From: Treponema sp.
Lineage (GTDB): Bacteria; Spirochaetota; Spirochaetia; Treponematales; Breznakiellaceae
Assembly (NCBI GenBank): GCA_009785045.1
Contig: WQXC01000003.1
Span: 1 to 30,121, forward strand
Direction of reading: 5' to 3'
Length of the DNA: 30,121 nucleotides
This document shows positions 8,666 to 16,343 of the stretch, in pieces. The position numbers and the translations under genes are program-made. Within the stretch, counting starts at the first letter, position 1, and each line of letters starts with the position of its first letter. Below the pieces are notes generated by a model that was not told the DNA's origin, ran no database searches, and saw only the letters and a list, made by a program, of their open reading frames with translations.

Positions 8666-8699
8666 ATGTTTTATAATATTTGCAAAAAGTAAAAGATAG

Positions 8700-8719
8700 T
8701 GGGGAGTGGAGGATTTGAA
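8700..8719 (-). repeat. Inverted 20-bp copy of the tRNA-Tyr 3' end
   Basis: Bases 8700-8719 are the exact reverse complement of 8605-8624, the T-arm 3' half, acceptor 3' strand and discriminator of tRNA-Tyr. Identity stops sharply on the inner side of the tRNA. GGGG and six T follow directly. A 13-base direct repeat TTTTTTATGTTTT occurs after both the terminator stem (8660) and this fragment (8724). Confidence 0.9.
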
Positions 8720-8780
8720 GGGGTTTTTTATGTTTTCTTCCGATTTTTAAAAGATCTATTAATTAATAAAATAAAAACAC

Positions 8781-8810
8781 TTGATCTGTTTTTTTTCACT
8801 GACATATTAT
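8781..8810 (+). promoter_or_regulatory. Promoter of the OmpA-family pair
   Basis: TTGATC (8781-8786) and TATTAT (8805-8810) with an 18-base spacer. The leader is about 38 bases with a strong Shine-Dalgarno GAGGTG at 8845-8850, five bases before ATG 8855. Confidence 0.5.
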
Positions 8811-8854
8811 TTAGTTAACATAATTTATCGTTATTTAGAAAATTGAGGTGAAAA

Positions 8855-9871
8855 ATGTCAAAAAAAACCAAAAAAACAATTTTCATTCTTTTGATGTTTA
8901 TATTGATTGTATGCGGAGCATACGCTCAAACAATAAACGATTTTCCTGCTGGAGATTTCTGGTCACTGGATTCAGGGCTTGGAATGAGCGACTTTGTTGT
9001 TTCCGGAACATCCTTCCAGACAATTATTGATCCAAAACTATGGCTCTCACCCAAATTAATGATCGGGAGTAAACTCGGTATTAACCTTAGCACCGAAGAG
9101 GATAATCGCCACATAATGGCTTTTGAAGGCCAAGTCTACATGAGATGGAATTTCCTTAGGCTTGGCAAAGAACTGAACCCATGGAATATTTTTATTCAGG
9201 GCGGAATGGGATTGATTTCTGCATACAGGGGAACTTCGGAAAATCCGTTCAATGATGTAACAATGACACGCGGTTCCCTGCTTTTCGAAACATCAACAGG
9301 TTTAACCATACCCTTAACTACAAGATGGCATATAGAAGCCATGATACGCGGCGGGTATCCGTTTATAGTTGGAGCTTCCCTGACAGCCGGTTACAAATTC
9401 CCCCTGCCGCAAAAAGTAATAACTAATCGTTTAACCGAATATGTAGATGTTATAAAAAACATTCCACCCGAAGAAATAATAAAAAGGGTTATGATTTCCT
9501 CGGTTGAGTTTATCCTGTTTGGCCCTGATATCGGAATATACAATATTGGAATTGACAGGGACGCACAGCAGTTGAACGAAATGGTACTTGATTATACTGC
9601 TCAAACATTAAAAGGCAATCCCAATTATCGCGTCAGGATAGAAGGTCACGCTAATCCCTATACTATTAATCACAGTGAAATAGAAGAACTAAAGATACTG
9701 AGCGCGACGCGAGCGAATGTAGTTGCCACAGAACTCAAGGACAGAGGCGTTGAAGAAAATCAAATCGTCATGATCTCCTTTGGCGGAACAAGAACCGCGA
9801 CAAATGAATGGGATATAAGAAACAGAAACCGCCGTGTAGAAATGATAATTACCCAGGTTGACATCGATTAG
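8855..9871 (+). CDS. OmpA-family outer-membrane protein
   Basis: A 338-residue envelope protein. Residues 1-24 are a signal peptide ending GAYA. Residues about 30-190 look like a small beta-barrel (alternating strands, aromatic girdle residues). The C-terminal 110 residues are an OmpA-like peptidoglycan-binding domain: IDRDAQQLNE, then VRIEGHANP, LSATRANVVATELKDRG, and RNRNRRVEMII. The arginine that binds the diaminopimelate carboxylate (LSATR) is present. The usual partner aspartate of GHTD is asparagine (GHAN). It probably links the outer membrane to the cell wall. It has a GAGGTG ribosome-binding site, and the next gene follows after 18 bases, so the two form an operon. Confidence 0.88.
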   Translation: MSKKTKKTIFILLMFILIVCGAYAQTINDFPAGDFWSLDSGLGMSDFVVSGTSFQTIIDPKLWLSPKLMIGSKLGINLSTEEDNRHIMAFEGQVYMRWNFLRLGKELNPWNIFIQGGMGLISAYRGTSENPFNDVTMTRGSLLFETSTGLTIPLTTRWHIEAMIRGGYPFIVGASLTAGYKFPLPQKVITNRLTEYVDVIKNIPPEEIIKRVMISSVEFILFGPDIGIYNIGIDRDAQQLNEMVLDYTAQTLKGNPNYRVRIEGHANPYTINHSEIEELKILSATRANVVATELKDRGVEENQIVMISFGGTRTATNEWDIRNRNRRVEMIITQVDID

Positions 9872-9889
9872 TAAAAGGAAAAACAAAAA

Positions 9890-12649
9890 ATGAAAAAAAG
9901 ATTAACAAAAAACATATTAAACTGTTTTCTAGTACTAATAAGCGCAGTTTCCATAGTTGTTCTCTTTTTGGCCTGTGGCAATCCCATCATAGAAAGATGG
10001 TGGACCGATGATGATAAATTTAATCCAATAAATATCAACAGCAGGGAATTCTTTATTGTAAGCTTTAACCCGGGCCCTGACTGCAAAGACTGGGTAGGTC
10101 CTCAATCAATAATCCGTGACGGAAAAGTAGAGAGAGTTCCCGCAATAACCCAGAGCGGCTTTGTTTTTGGCGGATGGTATCCCAACTCCAGCCGTTCGGG
10201 AAAAACATGGGACTTTGAAAATGACATTGTGGTCAGGGATTTTACTTTGTTTGCCAAATGGGTTCCAACACCCTATACCGTAAAATTCAACACAGGAGGC
10301 GGAGATCCACAGCCGCCAGATCAAATTTTGATCCATGGAACAAAAGTCAAAGAACCTCCCCCCATGGAAAATTCGAATCAGGGTTTTGGCGGCTGGTATA
10401 CCGTAAACGGGGAGGGCCCCGGGGGACCCCCCTGGCTTGAAAGTAACCGCTGGAACTTTGAAACACCGGTGACTGATCTAAACACAACCGCCGGTGTATT
10501 GAACTTATACGCAAAGTGGGCAGAGCGCGACATTACTGTTTTATTCCACGAAAACGGAGGCATTCCGTCCGTACCCGACCAATTAATAATACATGGAGAA
10601 AAAGTCCAGCCTCCCCCGCCCATTACCCCTACCGGCACTTTTGCAGGTTTCACTTTCGGCGGATGGCTTACCGATGAAAGTAATACTAATACTTTGTGGG
10701 ACTTCGATATAGTAATTACTCCTGAGAATGAAAATATTATAAACGATGAATTAAACCTGTACGCTCTGTGGGTTCCCATCCCGGTTTCTGTTACATTCAT
10801 TACAAACGGCGGAACTCCCATCCCTCAGGCACTGGCAGTTCTTACAGGAACACCGGCACGTGAACCCCGTCAAATGTCACGCATCGGTTATGCCTTTGCC
10901 GGATGGTTTGACAATCCATCTTTTACCGGCTCAGCTTGGGATTTTACAACACCTGTAAAAATGAGTATGTTCCTGTATGCCAAATGGGAAGGAACCGGAT
11001 TTACAGTCAGGTTCGAAACGGATGGCGGCTCACCCTCCCCCGCTGATCAATTGGTAGCTGACGGGGGAAAGGTACAGGAACCATTACCCATGTTAAAGGA
11101 AAGTTATGGTTTCGGAGGATGGTATACAGAAAAGCCGGCGATACCTGACAGTTGGGACGAAGGCAAACGCTGGCATTTTGCTTCAGATACTGTGGACGAA
11201 AATAATACGACTGACGATGTATTAACTCTGTATGTCAGGTGGGTTGAAACTGATTATTATTTCGTTAAGTTTCAATCCAATACTTCACCGCCTTTTCCTT
11301 TGAAAGACCAGATAATCGCTGAGGGTTCTTTTGTTGCAACACCAAGGCCCATGACTCAAGTTGGCATGAATTTCGGCGGCTGGTACACCGTACAGCCGGC
11401 AACACCCGATGGCGTCTGGGATGAAAGCAAACGCTGGGTTTTTAACTCTATGCCTGTAACATCTTCCAACACAGATGTAAACGGGATATTAACTTTATAT
11501 GCAAGGTGGGAACCTGCAAGGTATGTAGTTTCTTTCCAGCCGGATGGCGGCGATCCAATTCCCGGTATCCAGTATGTTAACTTTCTTTCCAAAGTTTCTA
11601 AACCGCTCCCCATGGAAAAGACTGGTTACAGTTTTGGCGGTTGGTTTACAAACGAAGTTTTTGTCGGCGATGAATGGAATTTTTCAGCACCGGTAACTAA
11701 AGACATGACCTTGTACGCAAAATGGATATCTATCCCACTCATTTATACCGCAACTTTTTTCTTTAATGATGAAACAACACCTCCGGTTTCGCAGTTTTTA
11801 GTTAGCGGGACAACAATTGCCGAACCCCCAACCCCGGTCCGCTTTGGATATGGTTTCGGCGGCTGGTATACCGAACAACCTGCAGCGTTATATCCTTCGG
11901 ATATTTACACTTGGGATGAGGATAAGCGTTGGCATTTTGGCATACCAGTAACAGCAAACATGATTCTTTACGCGAGGTGGGAAACAATTACTAGTCGGAT
12001 TATGTTCAGCGCGAATGAAGGAAGAGATGAGCCGGATGATCAGGTAATTGCCCGCGGCACAAGAGTCACACAGCCTCTGGCAATGACAAGGCCTAATCAT
12101 TATTTTGCAGGCTGGTATGCGAATCAGCGTTTTGAAGGTTTACCCTGGAATTTTGCTACTGGTTTTGTAACTACACCGGAGCTCCGTCTTTACGCCCGGT
12201 GGATACAGAATGATATACCTCCAATTGAAATAGTCCAGCGCGTAAGGATCTTCGGAGTTTATTATGTTGACTTTGCAGGGAGTCAGATTGAATTTAATAA
12301 TCCCCGCCCAGGCGCAGGAGCTTCAACATCACTTACCGCAGCACAGGTAAATAATAATACCTCTACTGTTCAGAATGTGGTAAACATAATGCTCCAGCAC
12401 CCCGATTTTGTGCTTCAGCTATCCGGGCACGCAAACCCCATCGATAACACCGACGAGGAAAGAGCGGAACTGGAAACTATCAGCACAGCCAGGTCACAAT
12501 CTGTACTGGAAGAATTTATTTCCAAAGGTATACCGCGTTCTTCCATGATCAATGCAGGTTACAATGACAGGATTTACGGAGACGGCAGCCGTGGGAGCCT
12601 TAACAGATGTGTAGAAATAGTCATTGTTGAGTATCTTCCCATAAAATAA
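9890..12649 (+). CDS. InlB-repeat lipoprotein with C-terminal OmpA-like domain
   Basis: A 919-residue putative lipoprotein. The signal peptide ends in LFLAC, with the lipid-acceptor cysteine at residue 29. Then come nine imperfect InlB-type (Listeria-Bacteroides) repeats, each opening with a V-x-F strand, continuing FGGWY or FAGW, and closing with YAKW or YARW. Repeats 2, 5, 6 and 8 are a longer type with an extra W-(D/L)E-x-x-(K/N)RW insertion. The last ~145 residues are an OmpA-like domain (IEIVQRVRIFGVYYVDF, LSGHANP, STARSQSVLEEFISKG, LNRCVEIVI). It is likely an elongated surface or periplasmic stalk fixed to the wall. No leucine-rich repeats are present, so it is not an internalin. AAAGGA precedes the ATG. 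Confidence 0.9.
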   Translation: MKKRLTKNILNCFLVLISAVSIVVLFLACGNPIIERWWTDDDKFNPININSREFFIVSFNPGPDCKDWVGPQSIIRDGKVERVPAITQSGFVFGGWYPNSSRSGKTWDFENDIVVRDFTLFAKWVPTPYTVKFNTGGGDPQPPDQILIHGTKVKEPPPMENSNQGFGGWYTVNGEGPGGPPWLESNRWNFETPVTDLNTTAGVLNLYAKWAERDITVLFHENGGIPSVPDQLIIHGEKVQPPPPITPTGTFAGFTFGGWLTDESNTNTLWDFDIVITPENENIINDELNLYALWVPIPVSVTFITNGGTPIPQALAVLTGTPAREPRQMSRIGYAFAGWFDNPSFTGSAWDFTTPVKMSMFLYAKWEGTGFTVRFETDGGSPSPADQLVADGGKVQEPLPMLKESYGFGGWYTEKPAIPDSWDEGKRWHFASDTVDENNTTDDVLTLYVRWVETDYYFVKFQSNTSPPFPLKDQIIAEGSFVATPRPMTQVGMNFGGWYTVQPATPDGVWDESKRWVFNSMPVTSSNTDVNGILTLYARWEPARYVVSFQPDGGDPIPGIQYVNFLSKVSKPLPMEKTGYSFGGWFTNEVFVGDEWNFSAPVTKDMTLYAKWISIPLIYTATFFFNDETTPPVSQFLVSGTTIAEPPTPVRFGYGFGGWYTEQPAALYPSDIYTWDEDKRWHFGIPVTANMILYARWETITSRIMFSANEGRDEPDDQVIARGTRVTQPLAMTRPNHYFAGWYANQRFEGLPWNFATGFVTTPELRLYARWIQNDIPPIEIVQRVRIFGVYYVDFAGSQIEFNNPRPGAGASTSLTAAQVNNNTSTVQNVVNIMLQHPDFVLQLSGHANPIDNTDEERAELETISTARSQSVLEEFISKGIPRSSMINAGYNDRIYGDGSRGSLNRCVEIVIVEYLPIK

Positions 12650-12714
12650 AATCAGACCAAACAGCAACCACCATCATGGTCGTTTATATCAACAATAAAA
12701 AAGCGGTTGACTAC

Positions 12715-12742
12715 TTGACATTTACTGTAAAGGTGTCATAAT
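12715..12742 (+). promoter_or_regulatory. Promoter with overlapping dyad (operator candidate)
   Basis: TTGACA (12715-12720) and CATAAT (12737-12742) are 16 bases apart. An imperfect dyad fills the space between them: TGACA (12716-12720) with TGTCA (12734-12738), and inside it TTTAC (12721-12725) with GTAAA (12727-12731). A repressor bound here would block RNA polymerase. The regulator is not identifiable from the window. The Shine-Dalgarno GGAGG is at 12763-12767. Confidence 0.5.
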
Positions 12743-12771
12743 AATATCTAATTATCTAATTTGGAGGATTT

Positions 12772-14151
12772 ATGACTACTGTTGGGATTATTGGATTTAT
12801 TGCTGCAATAGCAGTAATGATTATCGGGGCATACAGAGGTATGAAACCGATAACTCTTACGATTTTGGCTTCTTTTGTTGTCATTTTGACAAATGGAATG
12901 GAAATTTGGCCAGCTCTTGCCAGAGTACCTGCGTTCGACGAACCATTAGTAAGGGGCGGATATGCGTTTGGTTTTGGCCGCGCAATAAACAGTTTCTTCT
13001 TCCTTTTCGTGGCTTCTTCGATTTATGCGGTAATAATGGACAGAACCGGATGCACAGGCTCAATCGGAAAACAAATGGTTAAGTGGGTTGGCACAAAAAA
13101 TGTAATGGTTGCTGTATACTTCTTTACCGTTATTTTAACTTATGGCGGCGTCAATCTTTTCGTAGTATTTTTTGCAGCCCTTCCAATTGCCTATGTAATG
13201 TTCAAAGAAGCGAACTTACCGCGCGCGCTTATCATGGCACCCATGGGAGCCGGAGGCGCAGGTATCACGATGACTACCCTTCCTGGTACACCCTCACTTA
13301 CAAACATTATTCCTGGACGTGAAGAATTTCTCGGAACCGGAATGGGTTCTGCTCCTGTTTTCAGTCTTATTCTTGCAGTAATTATTGTAACGCTTACATT
13401 GTTTTATTTTAGATATGCAGAAAAAGCAGCAAGAAAAAATAATGAACAGTTTACATTTCCTGTAAATTTTGATGCTTCTGCTCTTACAGGCGAAAAAGCA
13501 GACTTACCTCACCCTGTATTAGCGTTTATTCCTATAGTATTCCTTCCGCTTTTTATTCTTGGCAGCTTTGCATTAAAAGCGCCTTATGCAGCAGATCCAA
13601 TTCAATTAACAGTATTGGCAATGGTTATTGGCGCAGTTCTCTGTATGGCTCTTAACTTTAAAAAGGTAAACGGAGCAGCCTTTAAACAATGGACTACAGA
13701 TGGCGCATCCAACGGTCTTATGTCTCTTATGGCTCTTGCCGCTATTCTTGGATTTGGCGCTGTTGTACAAAGCGCTCCTGCTTTCCAGTCAGTAATTTCC
13801 TGGGTTATGGGTCTTGATCTTAGCGTATATTTTAAAGCGCTGGTTTCCACAGGTGTTATTTCCGGTATTGTCGGATCATCTTCCGGCGGTGCGCAGATAG
13901 TAATGGAAAATCTTACCCCTCATTTCCTTGCAGCTGTTGAAAACGGAGCGAATATTGAAGTTCTGCACCGTATACTTGCAATGTCCGCAGGAACACTTGA
14001 TACGCTTCCGCACGTTTCAGCTATATTTGTTTTCCTTGGAGTATTGAGCTGCTCACACAAAGAAGCATATAAATACCTGTTCTGGGGAACACTTGTCATT
14101 CCGACATTTGTAACAATTCTGGCTGTTATCTCTGCGACAATTATTTGGTAA
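12772..14151 (+). CDS. GntP-family organic acid permease
   Basis: A 459-residue inner-membrane transporter with about 12 hydrophobic helices. LTYGGVNLFVVFFAALPIA, MGAGGAGITMTTLPGTPS and GSSSGGAQIVMENL match the GntP/gluconate-type symporter family, which also includes hydroxybutyrate and short-chain acid permeases. A conserved small-residue motif in each half fits a two-domain repeat. The downstream acyl-CoA synthetase begins after 23 bases, so the imported substrate may be a carboxylic acid that is then activated with CoA. That substrate is an inference from context. The start has GGAGG five bases upstream. Confidence 0.85.
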   Translation: MTTVGIIGFIAAIAVMIIGAYRGMKPITLTILASFVVILTNGMEIWPALARVPAFDEPLVRGGYAFGFGRAINSFFFLFVASSIYAVIMDRTGCTGSIGKQMVKWVGTKNVMVAVYFFTVILTYGGVNLFVVFFAALPIAYVMFKEANLPRALIMAPMGAGGAGITMTTLPGTPSLTNIIPGREEFLGTGMGSAPVFSLILAVIIVTLTLFYFRYAEKAARKNNEQFTFPVNFDASALTGEKADLPHPVLAFIPIVFLPLFILGSFALKAPYAADPIQLTVLAMVIGAVLCMALNFKKVNGAAFKQWTTDGASNGLMSLMALAAILGFGAVVQSAPAFQSVISWVMGLDLSVYFKALVSTGVISGIVGSSSGGAQIVMENLTPHFLAAVENGANIEVLHRILAMSAGTLDTLPHVSAIFVFLGVLSCSHKEAYKYLFWGTLVIPTFVTILAVISATIIW

Positions 14152-14174
14152 AATGATTCCAGGAGGATTTGTGT

Positions 14175-16118
14175 ATGAAAACTTTAATTGATTTATTACA
14201 CTACGGCGCCGCAGAGCATGGTGATTTTACCTACCTTGGAGGCAAGGTTGGTGACCAATGGAAGACCTACAGCTTTATTGATGCAGACCGTCTTTCATCC
14301 GCTTTTGCCGCAGCTCTTGTTGAGCGCGGGTTTAAAAAAGGCGAAAACATCTCCATTCTATCCGAAGGCCGCCCGTCCTGGGTAATAGGTGAGTTCGGTA
14401 TATTAAAAACCGGATGTACATCTGTACCTTTATCCACAAAACTCCTGGAAGACGAAATAGTATTCCGTCTTGAACATTCAGAATCAAAAGCATTTTTAGT
14501 ATCAGAAAATAATTTTGAGAAAGCCGTAGGCGCGGTAAAAAATGTTAAAACTAAACCATTAATCATTATTATTTCCAGCCGAAACCCGAACTTGAATGAT
14601 TTAATAAAAAAACATCAGGACGGAATACAAATTCTTTTTTATGATGATCTTGTAAACCGCGGAGAAGAACTACTTTCCGCAGGAGAAGAGTATCGCAAGA
14701 AACTTTCTCAGATAGAAAATGAAATCGACCCCAACGACACCGTTACCATAAGTTATACTTCAGGTACTACAGGTAATCCAAAAGGTATAATGTTAAATCA
14801 CATAAACTATCTTCACAATACGGAAAATTCACAAAAAATTGTTACTGTAAAAAAGGGATGGAAAACCCTTATCATGCTGCCTTTGGATCATTCTTTTGCA
14901 CATACTGTTGGGTTGTATATTTGTATTAGTGTAGGAATGTCAATTTATTTTGTTGATGCTCAAGGCGGACCTATGGCAGCGCTTCGTAATCTGCCAAATA
15001 ACTTAAAAGAAGTAAATCCTGATTTCCTATTAACAGTACCTGCCCTATCCGGCAACTTTATGAAAAAAATGACTCAGGGTGTTTCAGAAAAAGGCGGTTT
15101 TATAAAAAAGCTGTTTGAAAACGGAGTTAAAGCAGGAATAATAAGAGCCGGAAACGGTTATAACAAACCGCCGTTTTTTACAAGGCTTAAAAATTATTTT
15201 CCTTGGGCAATTGCCAATGCGCTTATCTTCCCAAAACTGCGCGCTGTCTTTGGAAAAAATATTAAGTTCTGTGTTGGCGGCGGCGCGCTTTTGGAAATAA
15301 GGCAGCAGGAATTCTTTAATGCAATTGGAGCTCCTGTATACCAGGGGTATGGTCTTACAGAAAATTCACCTATCATTTGTTCCAATTCACCAACAAAACA
15401 TAAATTTGGAACATCCGGCGTTATAATTCCTAACCTTGATGTACGCATCATGAAAGACAAAGATACACAATGCGCAACCGGGGAAATTGGCCAGATTGTA
15501 ACAAGAGGCGGCTCTGTTATGAAAGGCTACTATAAGAATCCGGAAGCAACAGCAGATACATTGATAGACGGCTGGCTCTGGTCAGGCGATTTAGGTTATA
15601 TCGATGCAGATGACTTCCTTGTAGTAACAGGAAGGGAAAAGGCGCTTCTAATTGCTGCAGACGGTGAAAAATACAGCCCGGAAACAATCGAAGAAGCTGT
15701 TATTAACTGTTCAAAGTTAGTAAATCAAATTATGGTTTATAACGAGCAATGTAAGTTTACAAGCGCACTTGTAACATTAAATACTGCAGAACTAAAATCG
15801 ATAATTGATAAGCTGGGACTTTCTGCAGCAACAGATGCAGACATCGATAAAATCATTAAACTGATACATGAAGACATAACAGCCTTTATTAAAAATGCAG
15901 ATTATTCAAGCATACCTGCTCAGTGGCGGCCTGCTTCATTTGCAGTAATTCCAGCAGTATTCGATGAAAATAACGGACTTGTAAATTCTACAATGAAACT
16001 TGTACGTCATAATGTGCGTGATTTTTACCGTTCCAGAATTGATGAACTTTACGCATCCGGTTCTGCAGATTCATGTTTACCTGGAAACCGAAAAGCGTTG
16101 TCAGAATTACTAAAATAA
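14175..16118 (+). CDS. Long-chain-type acyl-CoA synthetase (AMP-forming)
   Basis: An ANL-superfamily ligase (647 residues) that activates a carboxylate as acyl-AMP and transfers it to CoA. Motifs: the AMP-binding loop ISYTSGTTGNPKG (about residue 193), GYGLTENSPI (about 393), SGDLGYIDADDFLVVTGR, and a C-terminal lid AADGEKYSPETIEE, in which K is the usual A10-like region. The length and a roughly 100-residue insertion after LPLDHSFAHTVG resemble bacterial FadD15/long-chain types. ATG 14175 is chosen because AGGAGG (14161-14166) lies 8 bases upstream; a TTG at 14169 is too close. It forms a pair with the GntP permease. No terminator is evident after it. Confidence 0.88.
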   Translation: MKTLIDLLHYGAAEHGDFTYLGGKVGDQWKTYSFIDADRLSSAFAAALVERGFKKGENISILSEGRPSWVIGEFGILKTGCTSVPLSTKLLEDEIVFRLEHSESKAFLVSENNFEKAVGAVKNVKTKPLIIIISSRNPNLNDLIKKHQDGIQILFYDDLVNRGEELLSAGEEYRKKLSQIENEIDPNDTVTISYTSGTTGNPKGIMLNHINYLHNTENSQKIVTVKKGWKTLIMLPLDHSFAHTVGLYICISVGMSIYFVDAQGGPMAALRNLPNNLKEVNPDFLLTVPALSGNFMKKMTQGVSEKGGFIKKLFENGVKAGIIRAGNGYNKPPFFTRLKNYFPWAIANALIFPKLRAVFGKNIKFCVGGGALLEIRQQEFFNAIGAPVYQGYGLTENSPIICSNSPTKHKFGTSGVIIPNLDVRIMKDKDTQCATGEIGQIVTRGGSVMKGYYKNPEATADTLIDGWLWSGDLGYIDADDFLVVTGREKALLIAADGEKYSPETIEEAVINCSKLVNQIMVYNEQCKFTSALVTLNTAELKSIIDKLGLSAATDADIDKIIKLIHEDITAFIKNADYSSIPAQWRPASFAVIPAVFDENNGLVNSTMKLVRHNVRDFYRSRIDELYASGSADSCLPGNRKALSELLK

Positions 16119-16244
16119 TCACGGATTATCTTTATGATGGATATTCAGAAATATACTATTCATCTTAATAAGTATGTTGTTATTTTTTGATTTAATTCAT
16201 TTTCATTCAATTGTTCTACTATTATCCTATATAATAATTAAAGG

Positions 16245-16273
16245 TTGATCTTTTTATAATAGAATTCCATAAT
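16245..16273 (+). promoter_or_regulatory. Promoter candidate for the kinase-Rnf operon
   Basis: TTGATC (16245-16250) and CATAAT (16268-16273), spacer 17, in the very A+T-rich 225-base gap before the kinase. Several other TATAAT-like boxes occur here (for example 16230-16235), so the exact promoter is uncertain. The ribosome site AAGGA is at 16328-16332. Confidence 0.35.
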
Positions 16274-16343
16274 ATAATAATGTAAAATTCACTATATTTC
16301 AACTTATAAGTATTTGATAATAAAGTTAAGGACAATATAAACA

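Noticed and set aside
8543..8719. Integrated element with att sites at tRNA-Tyr
   Set aside because: The tRNA-end copy is inverted and only 76 bases away, and there is no integrase or cargo gene between.
9890..12649. Internalin-type invasion protein
   Set aside because: The repeats are InlB B-repeats, common in many non-invasive bacteria. There are no leucine-rich repeats and no sortase motif.
12655..12685. Intrinsic terminator after the InlB-repeat gene
   Set aside because: Only a 5-bp GACCA/TGGTC stem with a long loop and no T-run follows.
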